Positions 1-6,687 of a stretch of 24,520 nt of DNA are shown here, one piece after another (position 1 is the stretch's first letter; each line of letters starts with the position of its first letter). A model generated the notes under the pieces. That model saw nothing but the letters and a program-made list of their open reading frames with translations, made no database searches and was not told the DNA's origin. Source of the stretch: a virus. Made by a program: the position numbers and the translations under genes. The stretch covers positions 1-24,520 of IMG/VR virus record IMGVR_UViG_3300047557_003395, one strand, 5' to 3'.

Positions 1-183
1 CAAGAAGCAGCATTGGAAGCTGCCAAATGGGCCCAAGAACAAATGGAACAGAAACAAGAGATAGCTTGGATGGAACATGACGATCAGGGCAATCAGATCA
101 AAAAGACCAAAGACACATACCAACAAAATGCCGAACAAAATGAGCGTACGATTTGGCAACGAATCCAAGACGCTAAAAAATGA
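1..183 (+). CDS. C-terminal end of a hypothetical charged helical protein (5' partial)
   Basis: The frame is open from base 1 to a TGA at 181-183, giving the last 60 residues of a protein that starts outside the window. The visible part is rich in Gln, Glu, Lys and Ala (it begins QEAALEAAKWAQEQMEQ and ends WQRIQDAKK) and should be mostly alpha-helical, perhaps a coiled coil. I do not recognise the family. The stop overlaps the next start in an ATGA junction, so the two are probably translationally coupled. That the frame is coding rests on its uninterrupted reading, the coupling and the phage-like packing. Confidence 0.7.
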   Translation, partial: QEAALEAAKWAQEQMEQKQEIAWMEHDDQGNQIKKTKDTYQQNAEQNERTIWQRIQDAKK

Positions 184-575
184 CGGATAGAATCTTAGTA
201 GTAACTCCACCCGACGATACATTACTTGATGGTATACGTATCACACACGTAAACTTAACTGAAGATCAAAGTTCTATAGTTTCTTCAGCATTGATGAAAT
301 CTGATCTCCCCCATACTATGATAAACTATGTTTGGAAAATGGGAGATAAAGTAGATTGGTTTTTAGACAAGGTAGCAAAAAGCCATCTAGTTTTTTTCAA
401 CGCAGACGGTAAAGTAGATCCCGGACGAGAAATAATCATAGGTTGGACGGCTGCACAACCAAATTCATATTATTTTGGCACACTCAAAGATTTACACATG
501 GCCAATGATCGTGTTATATATAATAGTGATGACATTTTAAACTTAATGGAGAAAATCTCAAAACAAAATGGCTAA
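180..575 (+). CDS. hypothetical protein, 131 aa
   Basis: This is an unrecognised protein that begins with ATG inside the stop of the upstream gene (ATGA) and overlaps the S21 start by 8 bases. The pattern of short hydrophobic strands alternating with helices (RILVVTPPD near the start, SHLVFFNADG near the middle, REIIIGWTA after it) suggests a small alpha/beta fold, possibly Rossmann-like. There is no signal peptide or membrane segment, so it should be cytoplasmic. No catalytic motif could be assigned. Coupling to S21 suggests co-expression but does not give a function. Confidence 0.8.
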   Translation: MTDRILVVTPPDDTLLDGIRITHVNLTEDQSSIVSSALMKSDLPHTMINYVWKMGDKVDWFLDKVAKSHLVFFNADGKVDPGREIIIGWTAAQPNSYYFGTLKDLHMANDRVIYNSDDILNLMEKISKQNG

Positions 576-807
576 ATTCGAAAACAAATTTAAAGGCAGT
601 ACTGTAGTACTAAAAGAGAACGAAAATATTAATCAAGCTCTTCGTAGATTTAAAAAGAAAATCGAAGACAGCGGATTGATGGAAACTCTTAGAAAAAAAG
701 AATTCTATGAAAAACCAACCAGCGTGAGAAAAAGAAAAGCAGGTGCTGCTAAAGCTCGCTGGAATAAAAAACTTCGCGAACAACAACTACCTCCTAAACT
801 ATTCTAA
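568..807 (+). CDS. rpsU: 30S ribosomal protein S21 (bS21), phage-encoded
   Basis: The 79-residue protein matches the bS21 pattern. It has a short N-terminal strand region ending near GSTVVLKENENI, then helix NQALRRFKKKIEDSGLM. A second helix begins TLRKKEFYEKPTS and leads into a strongly basic C-terminus with KRKAG, ARW and a final KLF. In bacteria S21 sits on the 30S platform near the anti-Shine-Dalgarno sequence and affects initiation. Phage copies are known in marine myoviruses and are thought to replace the host protein to favour phage mRNAs. Length is close to the usual 65-75 residues, with a small C-terminal extension. It overlaps the upstream gene by 8 bases and GMP reductase follows 12 bases later. 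Confidence 0.93.
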   Translation: MAKFENKFKGSTVVLKENENINQALRRFKKKIEDSGLMETLRKKEFYEKPTSVRKRKAGAAKARWNKKLREQQLPPKLF

Positions 808-819
808 GAAAGGTATCAC

Positions 820-1839
820 ATGCGTATCGAAGACGAAGTCAAACTAGACTTCAAAGATGTCTTGATCCGTCCCAAGCGTTCTACTCTTTCTAGTCGCAAA
901 GAAGTAGACCTTAACCGTACATACAAATTTAAACATAGCGGGTTCGAATGGTCAGGAGTTCCTATTATAGCTAGTAATATGGACGGTGTAGGTACATTAA
1001 CTATAGCAGAAGAATTATACAAACACCGTATGTTTACTTGTCTAGTTAAATCCTACGGAGAAGACGACTTACATGACTTAGTTGGAAAGATAGGCGGTAA
1101 TTATTTTGCTGTTAGTACAGGAACCAGTGATAAAGATTTCCTAAAACTAAGACAAATAATTAATTCTTATCCAGAAATTCATTTTATTTGTATTGATGTA
1201 GCTAACGGATATAGCGAACACTTTGGAGAATTTGTTTCTAAAGTTAGAACAACTTATCCACACGCAACTATTATCGCCGGTAATGTGGTTACCGCGGATA
1301 TGACACAGGAGTTAATTTTACGTGGCGCAGATATTATTAAAGTTGGCATCGGTCCTGGGAGTGTTTGTACTACTCGGATTCAGACTGGCGTGGGATATCC
1401 TCAACTTAGTGCAATCATTGAGTGCGCCGACGCCGCTCACGGTCTTGGTGGCCATATTGTGGCTGATGGCGGATGTACTTGCCCTGGAGATGTTGCGAAG
1501 GCTTTTGGTGCAGGCGCTGACTTCGTAATGTTGGGTGGTATGTTAGCCGGTACAGATCAAGGTGGAGGCACAGTCGAGGACGGTTATGTAACATTCTACG
1601 GAATGAGTTCGGATACCGCTATGAATAAACATCATGGTGGCGTAGCAGAATATCGTTCGTCAGAAGGACGTACAGTAAAGATTCTCCACAAAGGAGATAT
1701 CAATCCAATCGTTTTGGATTTACTAGGAGGACTCCGTTCTACCTGCACCTATGTCGGAGCACCAACTCTCAAACAGTTATCCAAATGCACAACATTTATC
1801 AGAGTTAACAGACAGATAAATGATGTTTTTTTAAAATGA
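820..1839 (+). CDS. guaC: GMP reductase
   Basis: The 339-residue product belongs to the IMPDH/GMP reductase TIM-barrel family. GMP reductase uses NADPH to convert GMP to IMP and ammonia, returning guanine nucleotides to the common purine pool. The catalytic loop is [10 protein letters not shown] with the nucleophile Cys183. Other family signatures are the N-terminal [11 protein letters not shown], the SNMDGVG segment and the phosphate-binding [24 protein letters not shown]. No CBS domains interrupt the barrel, which together with the GuaC-like length argues for GuaC over GuaB. The start follows an AAAGG ribosome site. In a phage it would be an auxiliary metabolic gene adjusting nucleotide supply. 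The final 15 residues lie close upstream of the next promoter. Confidence 0.92.
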   Translation: MRIEDEVKLDFKDVLIRPKRSTLSSRKEVDLNRTYKFKHSGFEWSGVPIIASNMDGVGTLTIAEELYKHRMFTCLVKSYGEDDLHDLVGKIGGNYFAVSTGTSDKDFLKLRQIINSYPEIHFICIDVANGYSEHFGEFVSKVRTTYPHATIIAGNVVTADMTQELILRGADIIKVGIGPGSVCTTRIQTGVGYPQLSAIIECADAAHGLGGHIVADGGCTCPGDVAKAFGAGADFVMLGGMLAGTDQGGGTVEDGYVTFYGMSSDTAMNKHHGGVAEYRSSEGRTVKILHKGDINPIVLDLLGGLRSTCTYVGAPTLKQLSKCTTFIRVNRQINDVFLK

Positions 1840-1841
1840 TA

Positions 1842-1870
1842 TTGACTTCTTAATAGAAAGAACTTATAAT
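1842..1870 (+). promoter_or_regulatory. sigma70-type promoter, probably giving a leaderless mRNA
   Basis: TTGACT at 1842-1847 and TATAAT at 1865-1870 are separated by exactly 17 bases. The next ATG (1877) is 7 bases past the -10 box, about where transcription should start. The exonuclease message would therefore have almost no leader, and no Shine-Dalgarno sequence precedes that ATG. Confidence 0.85.
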
Positions 1871-1876
1871 AGTAGT

Positions 1877-2464
1877 ATGACTACACATACAGACATCATG
1901 ATTGACATGGAGACACTTGATGTTCTCCCTTCGGCAACTATCCTAACAATAGGAGCAGTTAGATTTGATCCATTTGGAGATGAGTTATCAGAACCCAGCA
2001 TGGAAAAATTCTATGTAAAAGTAGATATAGATAGTTGTGACAGATTAGGTTGCACAGTCAGTCAGGCTACCCTCGAATGGTGGTCTAATCAAAGTAAAGA
2101 AGCGCAAGAAGAAGCGTTCAGTCCAGAGGACAGAATTGATATCGCAGATGCTATGAATCAATTATATAAATTCTGCTGGGGTGCCAAACGTGTTTGGAGT
2201 CACGGTGCTGGTTTTGATGTTATTATTTGCGAACATCTTTTCCGTAAAATCGGCAAAGCTATTCCATGGCAGTTCTGGGAAGTTCGTGATACCCGCACAT
2301 TGTTTGATATTGGTATTAATCCAAATCGTCCTCCTGTACTAAAACATCATGCTCTAGAAGATGCTTGGAATCAAGCAGTTGGTGTACAAAATGTATATAA
2401 ACGACTCAGATCTGCTAGCGGATTGGACGGCCAATTGTTTACACCCTTGGCTCATCAGAGATAA
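1877..2464 (+). CDS. DEDDh 3'-5' exonuclease (DexA / Rv2179c-like)
   Basis: The 195-residue protein carries the DEDDh exonuclease motifs. Exo I is IMIDMETL with Asp10 and Glu12. The middle motif is HGAGFDVII with Asp114. Exo III is KHHALEDA with His157/158 and Asp162. The layout and the N-terminal 'IMIDMETL..LPSATILTIGAVRFDP' pattern match the phage DexA / Rv2179c-like group, single-domain nucleases that remove nucleotides from 3' ends of DNA or RNA using two metal ions. Substrate (DNA versus RNA) cannot be told from sequence. It has its own perfect sigma70 promoter, suggesting early expression, perhaps in degrading host nucleic acid or in repair. The stop codon lies inside a late-promoter-like GATAAATA. 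Confidence 0.88.
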   Translation: MTTHTDIMIDMETLDVLPSATILTIGAVRFDPFGDELSEPSMEKFYVKVDIDSCDRLGCTVSQATLEWWSNQSKEAQEEAFSPEDRIDIADAMNQLYKFCWGAKRVWSHGAGFDVIICEHLFRKIGKAIPWQFWEVRDTRTLFDIGINPNRPPVLKHHALEDAWNQAVGVQNVYKRLRSASGLDGQLFTPLAHQR

Positions 2465-2467
2465 ATA
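2460..2467 (+). promoter_or_regulatory. candidate T4-like late promoter (GATAAATA) before dnaK
   Basis: GATAAATA is one base from the T4 late consensus TATAAATA and is identical to the motif at 6675-6682. A start about 6 bases downstream would give dnaK a leader of roughly 75 bases that includes the hairpins described next. AT-rich octamers arise easily by chance, so this rests on recurrence and position. Confidence 0.4.
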
Positions 2468-2490
2468 AAAATCGTAAGCTGCACCAAAAG

Positions 2491-2517
2491 TGGGCAGTTT
2501 ATCGGGCATAGTGCCCA
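2491..2517 (+). promoter_or_regulatory. dnaK leader: two mutually exclusive hairpins
   Basis: GGGCA (2504-2508) can pair with TGCCC (2512-2516) around a 3-base loop. TGGGCA (2491-2496) can pair with TGCCCA (2512-2517) around a longer loop. Both use the same 3' arm, so only one can form. A related GGGC-ATAAG-GCCC element sits at the same place before hsp20 (4632-4644). It could be a switch, an operator-like inverted repeat or an mRNA-stability element. Confidence 0.45.
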
Positions 2518-2522
2518 AATAG

Positions 2523-2542
2523 ATCTTACTTTATAAGGAGAT
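2523..2542 (+). promoter_or_regulatory. candidate RNA thermometer masking the dnaK ribosome site
   Basis: ATCTT (2523-2527) can pair with GAGAT (2538-2542), with four Watson-Crick pairs and one G-T pair, around a 10-base loop. This covers most of the AGGAG Shine-Dalgarno sequence 5-10 bases before the dnaK ATG. The same helix with the same loop length occurs before hsp20 (4649-4668). A weak helix over the ribosome site of two heat-shock genes is what fourU/ROSE-type thermometers look like. This is a prediction by eye. Confidence 0.45.
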
Positions 2543-2548
2543 AAAAAT

Positions 2549-4444
2549 ATGTCTAAGATCATCGGTATTGACCTCGGAACCACCAACTCATGCGTGGCTA
2601 TCATCGAGGCAGGAAATTCCAAAGTAATCGAAAATTCAGAAGGTGCTCGCACTACTCCTAGTATCGTTGCCTACACCTCAGATGAAATCCTAGTTGGTGC
2701 ATCAGCTAAACGCCAAGCTGTAACAAATCCCAAAAATACAATCTATGCAGCCAAGCGTCTAATTGGACGCAAGTTCAAAGAACAGGCTGTACAAAAAGAT
2801 ATCGATCTCATGCCTTACGAAATCTTCGAAGCTAAGAACGGAGATGCATGGGTACGAGCACAGGGCAAAGAATTAGCCCCTCCACAGATTTCTGCAGAAG
2901 TTCTTCGCAAGATGAAGAAGACCGCAGAAGACTATCTCGGTGAAACCGTTACTAAAGCAGTTATTACAGTGCCTGCATATTTTAACGATCAACAACGCCA
3001 GGCCACAAAGGACGCTGGACAGATCGCAGGTCTCGAAGTTCTACGTATCATCAACGAACCCACTGCGGCTGCTCTTGCCTATGGCGTCGATAAGACAGAT
3101 AAGAAAGATCGTAAGATCGCTGTTTACGATCTTGGAGGTGGTACATTTGACGTATCCATTATCGAAATCGCAAACGTTGACGGTGACAAGCAGATCGAAG
3201 TTCTTTCCACTAATGGTGATACATTCCTAGGCGGTGAAGATTTCGACCAACGCATCATGGACTACATGGTCGATGAATTCAAGAAAGAACAGGGTGTCGA
3301 CCTAACCAAAGATATGTTAGCTTTACAGCGTTTAAAAGATGCTGCTGAAAAGGCCAAGATCGAATTATCTAATAGCAGTCAAACAGAAATTAACTTACCC
3401 TATGTCACTGCTGACGCAAGCGGCCCTAAGCATTTAGTAGTTAAATTAACTCGTGCTAAGTTAGAAAGTCTAGTCGAGGATCTAATCCAGCGTTCACTGG
3501 AGCCTTGTCGCATAGCTATGAAGGATGCGGGTGTAAGCGCCAGCGACATTGACGAAGTTATTCTTGTCGGTGGACAAACACGTATGCCTAAGGTACAAGA
3601 AGAAGTTGAAAAACTATTTGGCAAAGCACCGCGTAAGGATGTCAACCCAGACGAAGCAGTAGCAGTCGGTGCTGCTGTACAGGGTGCTGTTCTAGGCGGT
3701 GATCGCAAAGACGTTCTATTGTTAGACGTTACTCCATTGAGCTTGGGTATCGAAACCCTAGGCGGCGTGATGACCAAGATCATCCAGAAGAATACAACTA
3801 TTCCTACCAAGGGACAACAGACATTCTCTACAGCAGAAGACAATCAACCAGCTGTGACTATCAAAGTGTTCCAAGGTGAACGTGAGCTTGTTCAGCATAA
3901 CAAACTCCTAGGCGAATTCAACTTAGAAGGCATTGCTCCAGCACGTCGAGGACAACCTCAGATTGAAGTTACCTTTGACATCGATGCTAACGGTATCATG
4001 AACATCAGCGCCAAGGACAAGTCGACAGGCAAAGAAAACAAGATCACTATTAAATCTGACAGCGGATTGAACAAAGAGCAAATTGAACAAATGATCCGTG
4101 ATGCTGAAGCCAATGCCGAAGCAGATAAAAAACAACGAGAGCTTATCGAAGTTCGAAATTCTGCCGAAGCCCAAGTACATGAAGTTCGCAAAGATCTAGA
4201 AGAATTTAGAAGTGAACTTTCTGAAACTGAAATTTCAGAAATCGAAACGGCTATCAAAGATGTAGAAGAAGTAGTCAAGGGAGACGATAAAGAAAAGATT
4301 ACCGAAGCCCTTAATAAGGTTTTTCCTGCTATGAAAACACTGTTGGAAAAACGTCAGGCTAAAGATCAAGCTGCCCAAGCTTCTAATTCTAATCCCGGAC
4401 AAGATGATGTAGTAGATGCTACTTTTACTGAAAAGAAGGACTAA
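2549..4444 (+). CDS. dnaK: molecular chaperone DnaK (Hsp70)
   Basis: This is a complete 631-residue Hsp70. The ATPase domain has the phosphate-1 motif GIDLGTTNS (residues 6-14), phosphate-2 DLGGGTFD (194-201) and the adenosine motif GGQTRMPKV (341-349). The interdomain linker VLLLDV (389-394) follows, then the beta-sandwich substrate domain starting [12 protein letters not shown], then a helical lid ending [13 protein letters not shown], close to bacterial DnaK tails. It folds and unfolds client proteins by ATP cycling, normally with DnaJ and GrpE. Neither partner is in this window, so host co-chaperones may be used. Full-length DnaK is rare in phages. Its leader resembles that of hsp20, and a small phage gene is coupled to its stop (TAATG). 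No frameshift or missing motif was seen. Confidence 0.97.
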   Translation: MSKIIGIDLGTTNSCVAIIEAGNSKVIENSEGARTTPSIVAYTSDEILVGASAKRQAVTNPKNTIYAAKRLIGRKFKEQAVQKDIDLMPYEIFEAKNGDAWVRAQGKELAPPQISAEVLRKMKKTAEDYLGETVTKAVITVPAYFNDQQRQATKDAGQIAGLEVLRIINEPTAAALAYGVDKTDKKDRKIAVYDLGGGTFDVSIIEIANVDGDKQIEVLSTNGDTFLGGEDFDQRIMDYMVDEFKKEQGVDLTKDMLALQRLKDAAEKAKIELSNSSQTEINLPYVTADASGPKHLVVKLTRAKLESLVEDLIQRSLEPCRIAMKDAGVSASDIDEVILVGGQTRMPKVQEEVEKLFGKAPRKDVNPDEAVAVGAAVQGAVLGGDRKDVLLLDVTPLSLGIETLGGVMTKIIQKNTTIPTKGQQTFSTAEDNQPAVTIKVFQGERELVQHNKLLGEFNLEGIAPARRGQPQIEVTFDIDANGIMNISAKDKSTGKENKITIKSDSGLNKEQIEQMIRDAEANAEADKKQRELIEVRNSAEAQVHEVRKDLEEFRSELSETEISEIETAIKDVEEVVKGDDKEKITEALNKVFPAMKTLLEKRQAKDQAAQASNSNPGQDDVVDATFTEKKD

Positions 4445-4629
4445 TGATGGCAGGCAAAGGATCTAGACCTCGTCCATTCAGTGTCGATCAAAAAACTTTC
4501 GATACTAATTGGAATGCTATCTTTAAAAAAGAACAATCTGTAATTGAAGAAGTTTCTAAATTCATTTCAGAAGAAACTTTTCAAGAAACAGACAACAGAA
4601 TTACCGACCACTCGGGTGAGGGTCAGTAA
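4444..4629 (+). CDS. small conserved phage protein (GKGSRPRPF type), 61 aa
   Basis: The start ATG shares a base with the dnaK stop (TAATG); a second ATG follows directly at 4447. The N-terminus MAGKGSRPRPFSVDQKTFD, followed by a 'N-x-x-AIF-K' segment, resembles a family of short proteins that I recognise as frequent in T4-like aquatic phages and that has no known function. The basic, proline-containing start and acidic tail suggest a soluble protein. Its place between dnaK and hsp20 suggests co-expression with the chaperones but does not show a chaperone role. Confidence 0.82.
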   Translation: MMAGKGSRPRPFSVDQKTFDTNWNAIFKKEQSVIEEVSKFISEETFQETDNRITDHSGEGQ

Positions 4630-4631
4630 TA

Positions 4632-4668
4632 GGGCATAAGGCCCATTTATCTTACTTTAATAGGAGAT
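4632..4668 (+). promoter_or_regulatory. hsp20 leader: hairpin plus candidate RNA thermometer
   Basis: GGGC (4632-4635) pairs with GCCC (4641-4644) over an ATAAG loop. Downstream, ATCTT (4649-4653) can pair with GAGAT (4664-4668) across a 10-base loop and so cover the AGGAG ribosome site 5-10 bases before the ATG. Order, spacing and sequence match the dnaK leader, although these are different genes. CCCATTTA at 4642-4649 also resembles a sigma32 -10 box, but no CTTGAA-like -35 was found at the right distance. Confidence 0.5.
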
Positions 4669-4673
4669 TTAAA

Positions 4674-5111
4674 ATGACACAATTAACACGTTATGATGTA
4701 AATGCTTTAAGCAAAGCACTGGTAGGTTTTGATCGTATCTTTGATGATATGGAACGTAGATTTGCTAATCAAATTTCAAGCAATTATCCTCCGTTTAATA
4801 TCGCCAAGATGGCCGACAACCTTTACGATATTTCAATAGCAGTCACAGGTTTCGACAAAGAGGAAATCACTGTTCAGGTAGAAGCCAATGAGCTTACTGT
4901 TCGTGGCGAAAGAAAAACAGCCGATCAACCAGAACCCGAATATCTACATAGGGGTTTGGCTCTTCGTGATTTCGAAAGAACTTTTACGTTAGCGGAACAC
5001 ATGAAGGTTCGTAAAGCAGAAATCAAAAATGGCATTCTCTTAATCCAAATTGAAAGAGAAATTCCAGAAGAAATGAAACCTCGTGTTATTGACATTGTAG
5101 AAGTAAAATAA
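4674..5111 (+). CDS. hsp20: small heat-shock protein Hsp20 (IbpA-like)
   Basis: The 145-residue protein is a class A bacterial small heat-shock protein. The N-terminal region contains VGFDRIFDDMERRF as in IbpA/IbpB. The alpha-crystallin domain runs from about YPPFNIAKMADNLYDI to the NGILLIQIERE strand. The conserved YLHRGLALRDFERTFTLAEH segment is intact. The C-terminal tail contains a KPRVIDI segment where the I-x-I/V motif normally docks on a neighbouring subunit. These proteins hold denatured clients for DnaK without ATP, and dnaK lies just upstream. Hsp20 genes are common in T4-like cyanophages and pelagiphages, where capsid assembly or stress roles have been suggested. It follows its own structured leader and ends before a hairpin terminator. 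Confidence 0.95.
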   Translation: MTQLTRYDVNALSKALVGFDRIFDDMERRFANQISSNYPPFNIAKMADNLYDISIAVTGFDKEEITVQVEANELTVRGERKTADQPEPEYLHRGLALRDFERTFTLAEHMKVRKAEIKNGILLIQIEREIPEEMKPRVIDIVEVK

Positions 5112-5117
5112 TATAAT

Positions 5118-5141
5118 ATAAGGGAGGGGAACCTCCCTTAT
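5118..5141 (+). terminator. hairpin terminator after hsp20 (GGAA loop)
   Basis: AAGGGAGG (5120-5127) pairs perfectly with CCTCCCTT (5132-5139) over a GGAA (GNRA) tetraloop, and two further A-T pairs extend the base to 5118-5141. It is followed by TTAAATAA rather than a solid T run, and AT-rich sequence precedes it. It likely ends or protects the 3' end of the dnaK-hsp20 message. Confidence 0.7.
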
Positions 5142-5148
5142 TAAATAA
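5141..5148 (+). promoter_or_regulatory. weak candidate late promoter (TTAAATAA) before clpS
   Basis: The TAAATA core directly follows the terminator and sits 24 bases before the clpS ATG, leaving room for the AGGAG site at 5155-5159. It matches the T4 late consensus at fewer positions than those at 2460 and 6675, so it is only a candidate. Confidence 0.3.
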
Positions 5149-5164
5149 CAACGTAGGAGAAACT

Positions 5165-5464
5165 ATGTCAATAGAAACCAGTGTAGAAGAAAAAGTAGTG
5201 GTCGCTTTACAACCTCCGAAATTGTGGAAAGTGATACTTTTAAATGACAATCAAACCCCCATGGAATTAGTTATTGACATCTTAACTAAGATTTTTAAAC
5301 ATAATGAATCTAAAGCCAAAGATATCACTTTGGAAATTCATGAAACAGGAAGCGGTGTCGCTGGAATCTATCCTTTCGAAATTGCTGAACAAAAGGGTAT
5401 TGAAGCTACAGGCGTAGCTAGACAACACGGATCGCCTTTACGCATAACAGTGGAACAAGAATGA
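5165..5464 (+). CDS. clpS: ClpS, N-end-rule adaptor of ClpAP protease
   Basis: The 99-residue protein has the full ClpS core: WKVILLNDNQTPMELVIDIL, then a helix, ITLEIHETGSGVAGIYPFEIAEQK, and AR..GSPLRITVEQE. ClpS binds proteins whose N-terminal residue is bulky and hydrophobic and hands them to ClpA. Pocket residues of E. coli ClpS map here to Asn27, Asp28, Met33 and His59, but the second acidic residue (E. coli Asp36) is Asn29. The flexible N-terminal extension needed for delivery is present (about 20 residues). AGGAG precedes the ATG. The stop overlaps the heme oxygenase start (ATGA), linking protein turnover and bilin genes in one message. A phage ClpS could redirect the host protease. 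Confidence 0.93.
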   Translation: MSIETSVEEKVVVALQPPKLWKVILLNDNQTPMELVIDILTKIFKHNESKAKDITLEIHETGSGVAGIYPFEIAEQKGIEATGVARQHGSPLRITVEQE

Positions 5465-6051
5465 GTCTAAGAGAGATTACCAAAGATCTGCATCACGAAG
5501 CAGAAATTACAAAGTTTGCAAAATTATTATTGAGCGGAAAGATTGAACGTGAAGATTATGCAAAATATCTTTATCAATTAGTTTTGATTTACCCCATTAT
5601 CGAGATGGGAAATAAAGTTTTAGGTAATCTCGATAAACTAAACGGAATTGAACGCAGCTTTGCTATATATCAAGATTTCATAGAACTAGCTGGAAAAGAT
5701 CATTCTTATAAATGGCTTCCGCAAACTGTAGCATATCATAATTATTTGTTAGAAATTTTAAATGATACAGAACGTAAACATTTGATCAAAGCACATTTAT
5801 ATTGTCGTCACATGGGAGATCTAAATGGCGGTCAAATTATAAAGAAACAAGTAGCACATATTTCTAAAGGTCGCTTTTACGATTTTAAAAATCCAGACGA
5901 ACTTAAAGTAGCTATACGATCCGAACTCACTGACGATTTGGGGGATGAGGCTCGAGTGGCTTTTGAATGGGCTATCAAGATGATGAGAGAATTATACGAT
6001 GAGCCAAGTTTGGTCGACATTAATAGAGATACAGAACCTACTGGTTGCTGA
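5461..6051 (+). CDS. ho: heme oxygenase
   Basis: The 196-residue protein is a canonical heme oxygenase, which opens heme to biliverdin IXalpha, iron and CO using oxygen and reduced ferredoxin. The start LREITKDLHHEAE aligns with the LREGTKKSH..AE of cyanobacterial HO1 and places the heme-ligating proximal His at His11. The distal helix motif is RHMGDLNGGQ (Gly119-Gln125), with the flexible glycines that cover the heme. It begins in an ATGA overlap with clpS and its last 53 bases overlap the bilin reductase, so the two enzymes are surely co-translated. Cyanophages carry similar enzymes for pigment synthesis; here no photosystem gene is visible. The C-terminus is slightly shorter than cyanobacterial HO1. 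Confidence 0.95.
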   Translation: MSLREITKDLHHEAEITKFAKLLLSGKIEREDYAKYLYQLVLIYPIIEMGNKVLGNLDKLNGIERSFAIYQDFIELAGKDHSYKWLPQTVAYHNYLLEILNDTERKHLIKAHLYCRHMGDLNGGQIIKKQVAHISKGRFYDFKNPDELKVAIRSELTDDLGDEARVAFEWAIKMMRELYDEPSLVDINRDTEPTGC

Positions 6052-6679
6052 ATTTTCTAGAACGGGCGTAGAAGTAAATGAGCCCGGCATGGAAAGATTC
6101 AATCAACCCGGTTGGGTCAACAGAGTCTGGAATTCAGAAAATTATCGCAGAGCTCACGTAGATGTAGTAGATGCTCGAGAAACTAAAGGACTGTGGATGA
6201 TGCATTGTTGCGTTTTCCCGCACATACATAATCCTGCTCCTATTTTTGGTTTCGATGTAATCGCAGGAAAAAATAAGATCACAGGCTGTTTTATAGATTA
6301 TAGCCCTACAACAGATCGAAATCATCCAATGATCGAATATTTTGCCGAAGAAGTCAGCAGATACGATTGGATCAAAAAACGTGAACTTCCTGAATGGGCT
6401 CAACGTATTTTTAGTCCCTATATGGTCGCGGCAGGAAATGTCAACGATCAAAGCGAATTATCCCAGATCACTAGTCTAGCCCGAATACTAGTAAACCATT
6501 ACTTAGAAACCGTGGGTGAAACCAATCACAAAGTAGCAGATACTACATTTGAACAAAACTACTACGCACAAAATCAAAAGCAAAACCCTCATACACCGCG
6601 TGTAATGGTCAGTTTAGGGCTTTCAGAAGAGGATGTTAAGGTCTTTATACAGGATTGCCTGTTCCCTGAAATACGATAA
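5999..6679 (+). CDS. pcyX: ferredoxin-dependent bilin reductase (PcyX/PebS type)
   Basis: The 226-residue protein belongs to the ferredoxin-dependent bilin reductases (PcyA, PebA/B, PebS, PcyX), which reduce biliverdin to phycobilins. The signature core is MMHCCVFPHIHNPAPIFGF followed by DVIAGKNKITGCFIDYSPT. Asp86 corresponds to the central catalytic Asp of PcyA (Asp105). The N-terminal WSTLIEI helix fits the family, which supports the start at 5999 despite a 53-base overlap with heme oxygenase; a later in-frame ATG at 6089 would cut conserved sequence. Cyanophage PebS and oceanic-phage PcyX are four-electron enzymes making phycoerythrobilin. The PcyX assignment is from recalled similarity and the absence of photosynthesis genes, and is less sure than the family. 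Paired with heme oxygenase it completes heme to bilin. Confidence 0.88.
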   Translation: MSQVWSTLIEIQNLLVAEFSRTGVEVNEPGMERFNQPGWVNRVWNSENYRRAHVDVVDARETKGLWMMHCCVFPHIHNPAPIFGFDVIAGKNKITGCFIDYSPTTDRNHPMIEYFAEEVSRYDWIKKRELPEWAQRIFSPYMVAAGNVNDQSELSQITSLARILVNHYLETVGETNHKVADTTFEQNYYAQNQKQNPHTPRVMVSLGLSEEDVKVFIQDCLFPEIR

Positions 6680-6682
6680 ATA
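6675..6682 (+). promoter_or_regulatory. candidate T4-like late promoter (GATAAATA)
   Basis: GATAAATA ends 5 bases before the ATG at 6688. A T4-type late start about 6 bases downstream would fall on the ATG itself. The same ATAAATA-N5-ATG arrangement occurs at 13509-13521. No Shine-Dalgarno sequence lies between motif and ATG. The motif is identical to that at 2460-2467. Confidence 0.5.
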
Positions 6683-6687
6683 TTCTT

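Noticed and set aside
3400-3843. Antisense open frame inside dnaK
   Set aside because: It lies opposite a strongly conserved domain, has no ribosome site and shows a composition set by the dnaK codons.
4642-4649. sigma32-like -10 box CCCATTTA before hsp20
   Set aside because: No CTTGAA-type -35 was found 13-17 bases upstream, and the dnaK leader lacks the same box. A structured RNA leader explains the shared sequence better.
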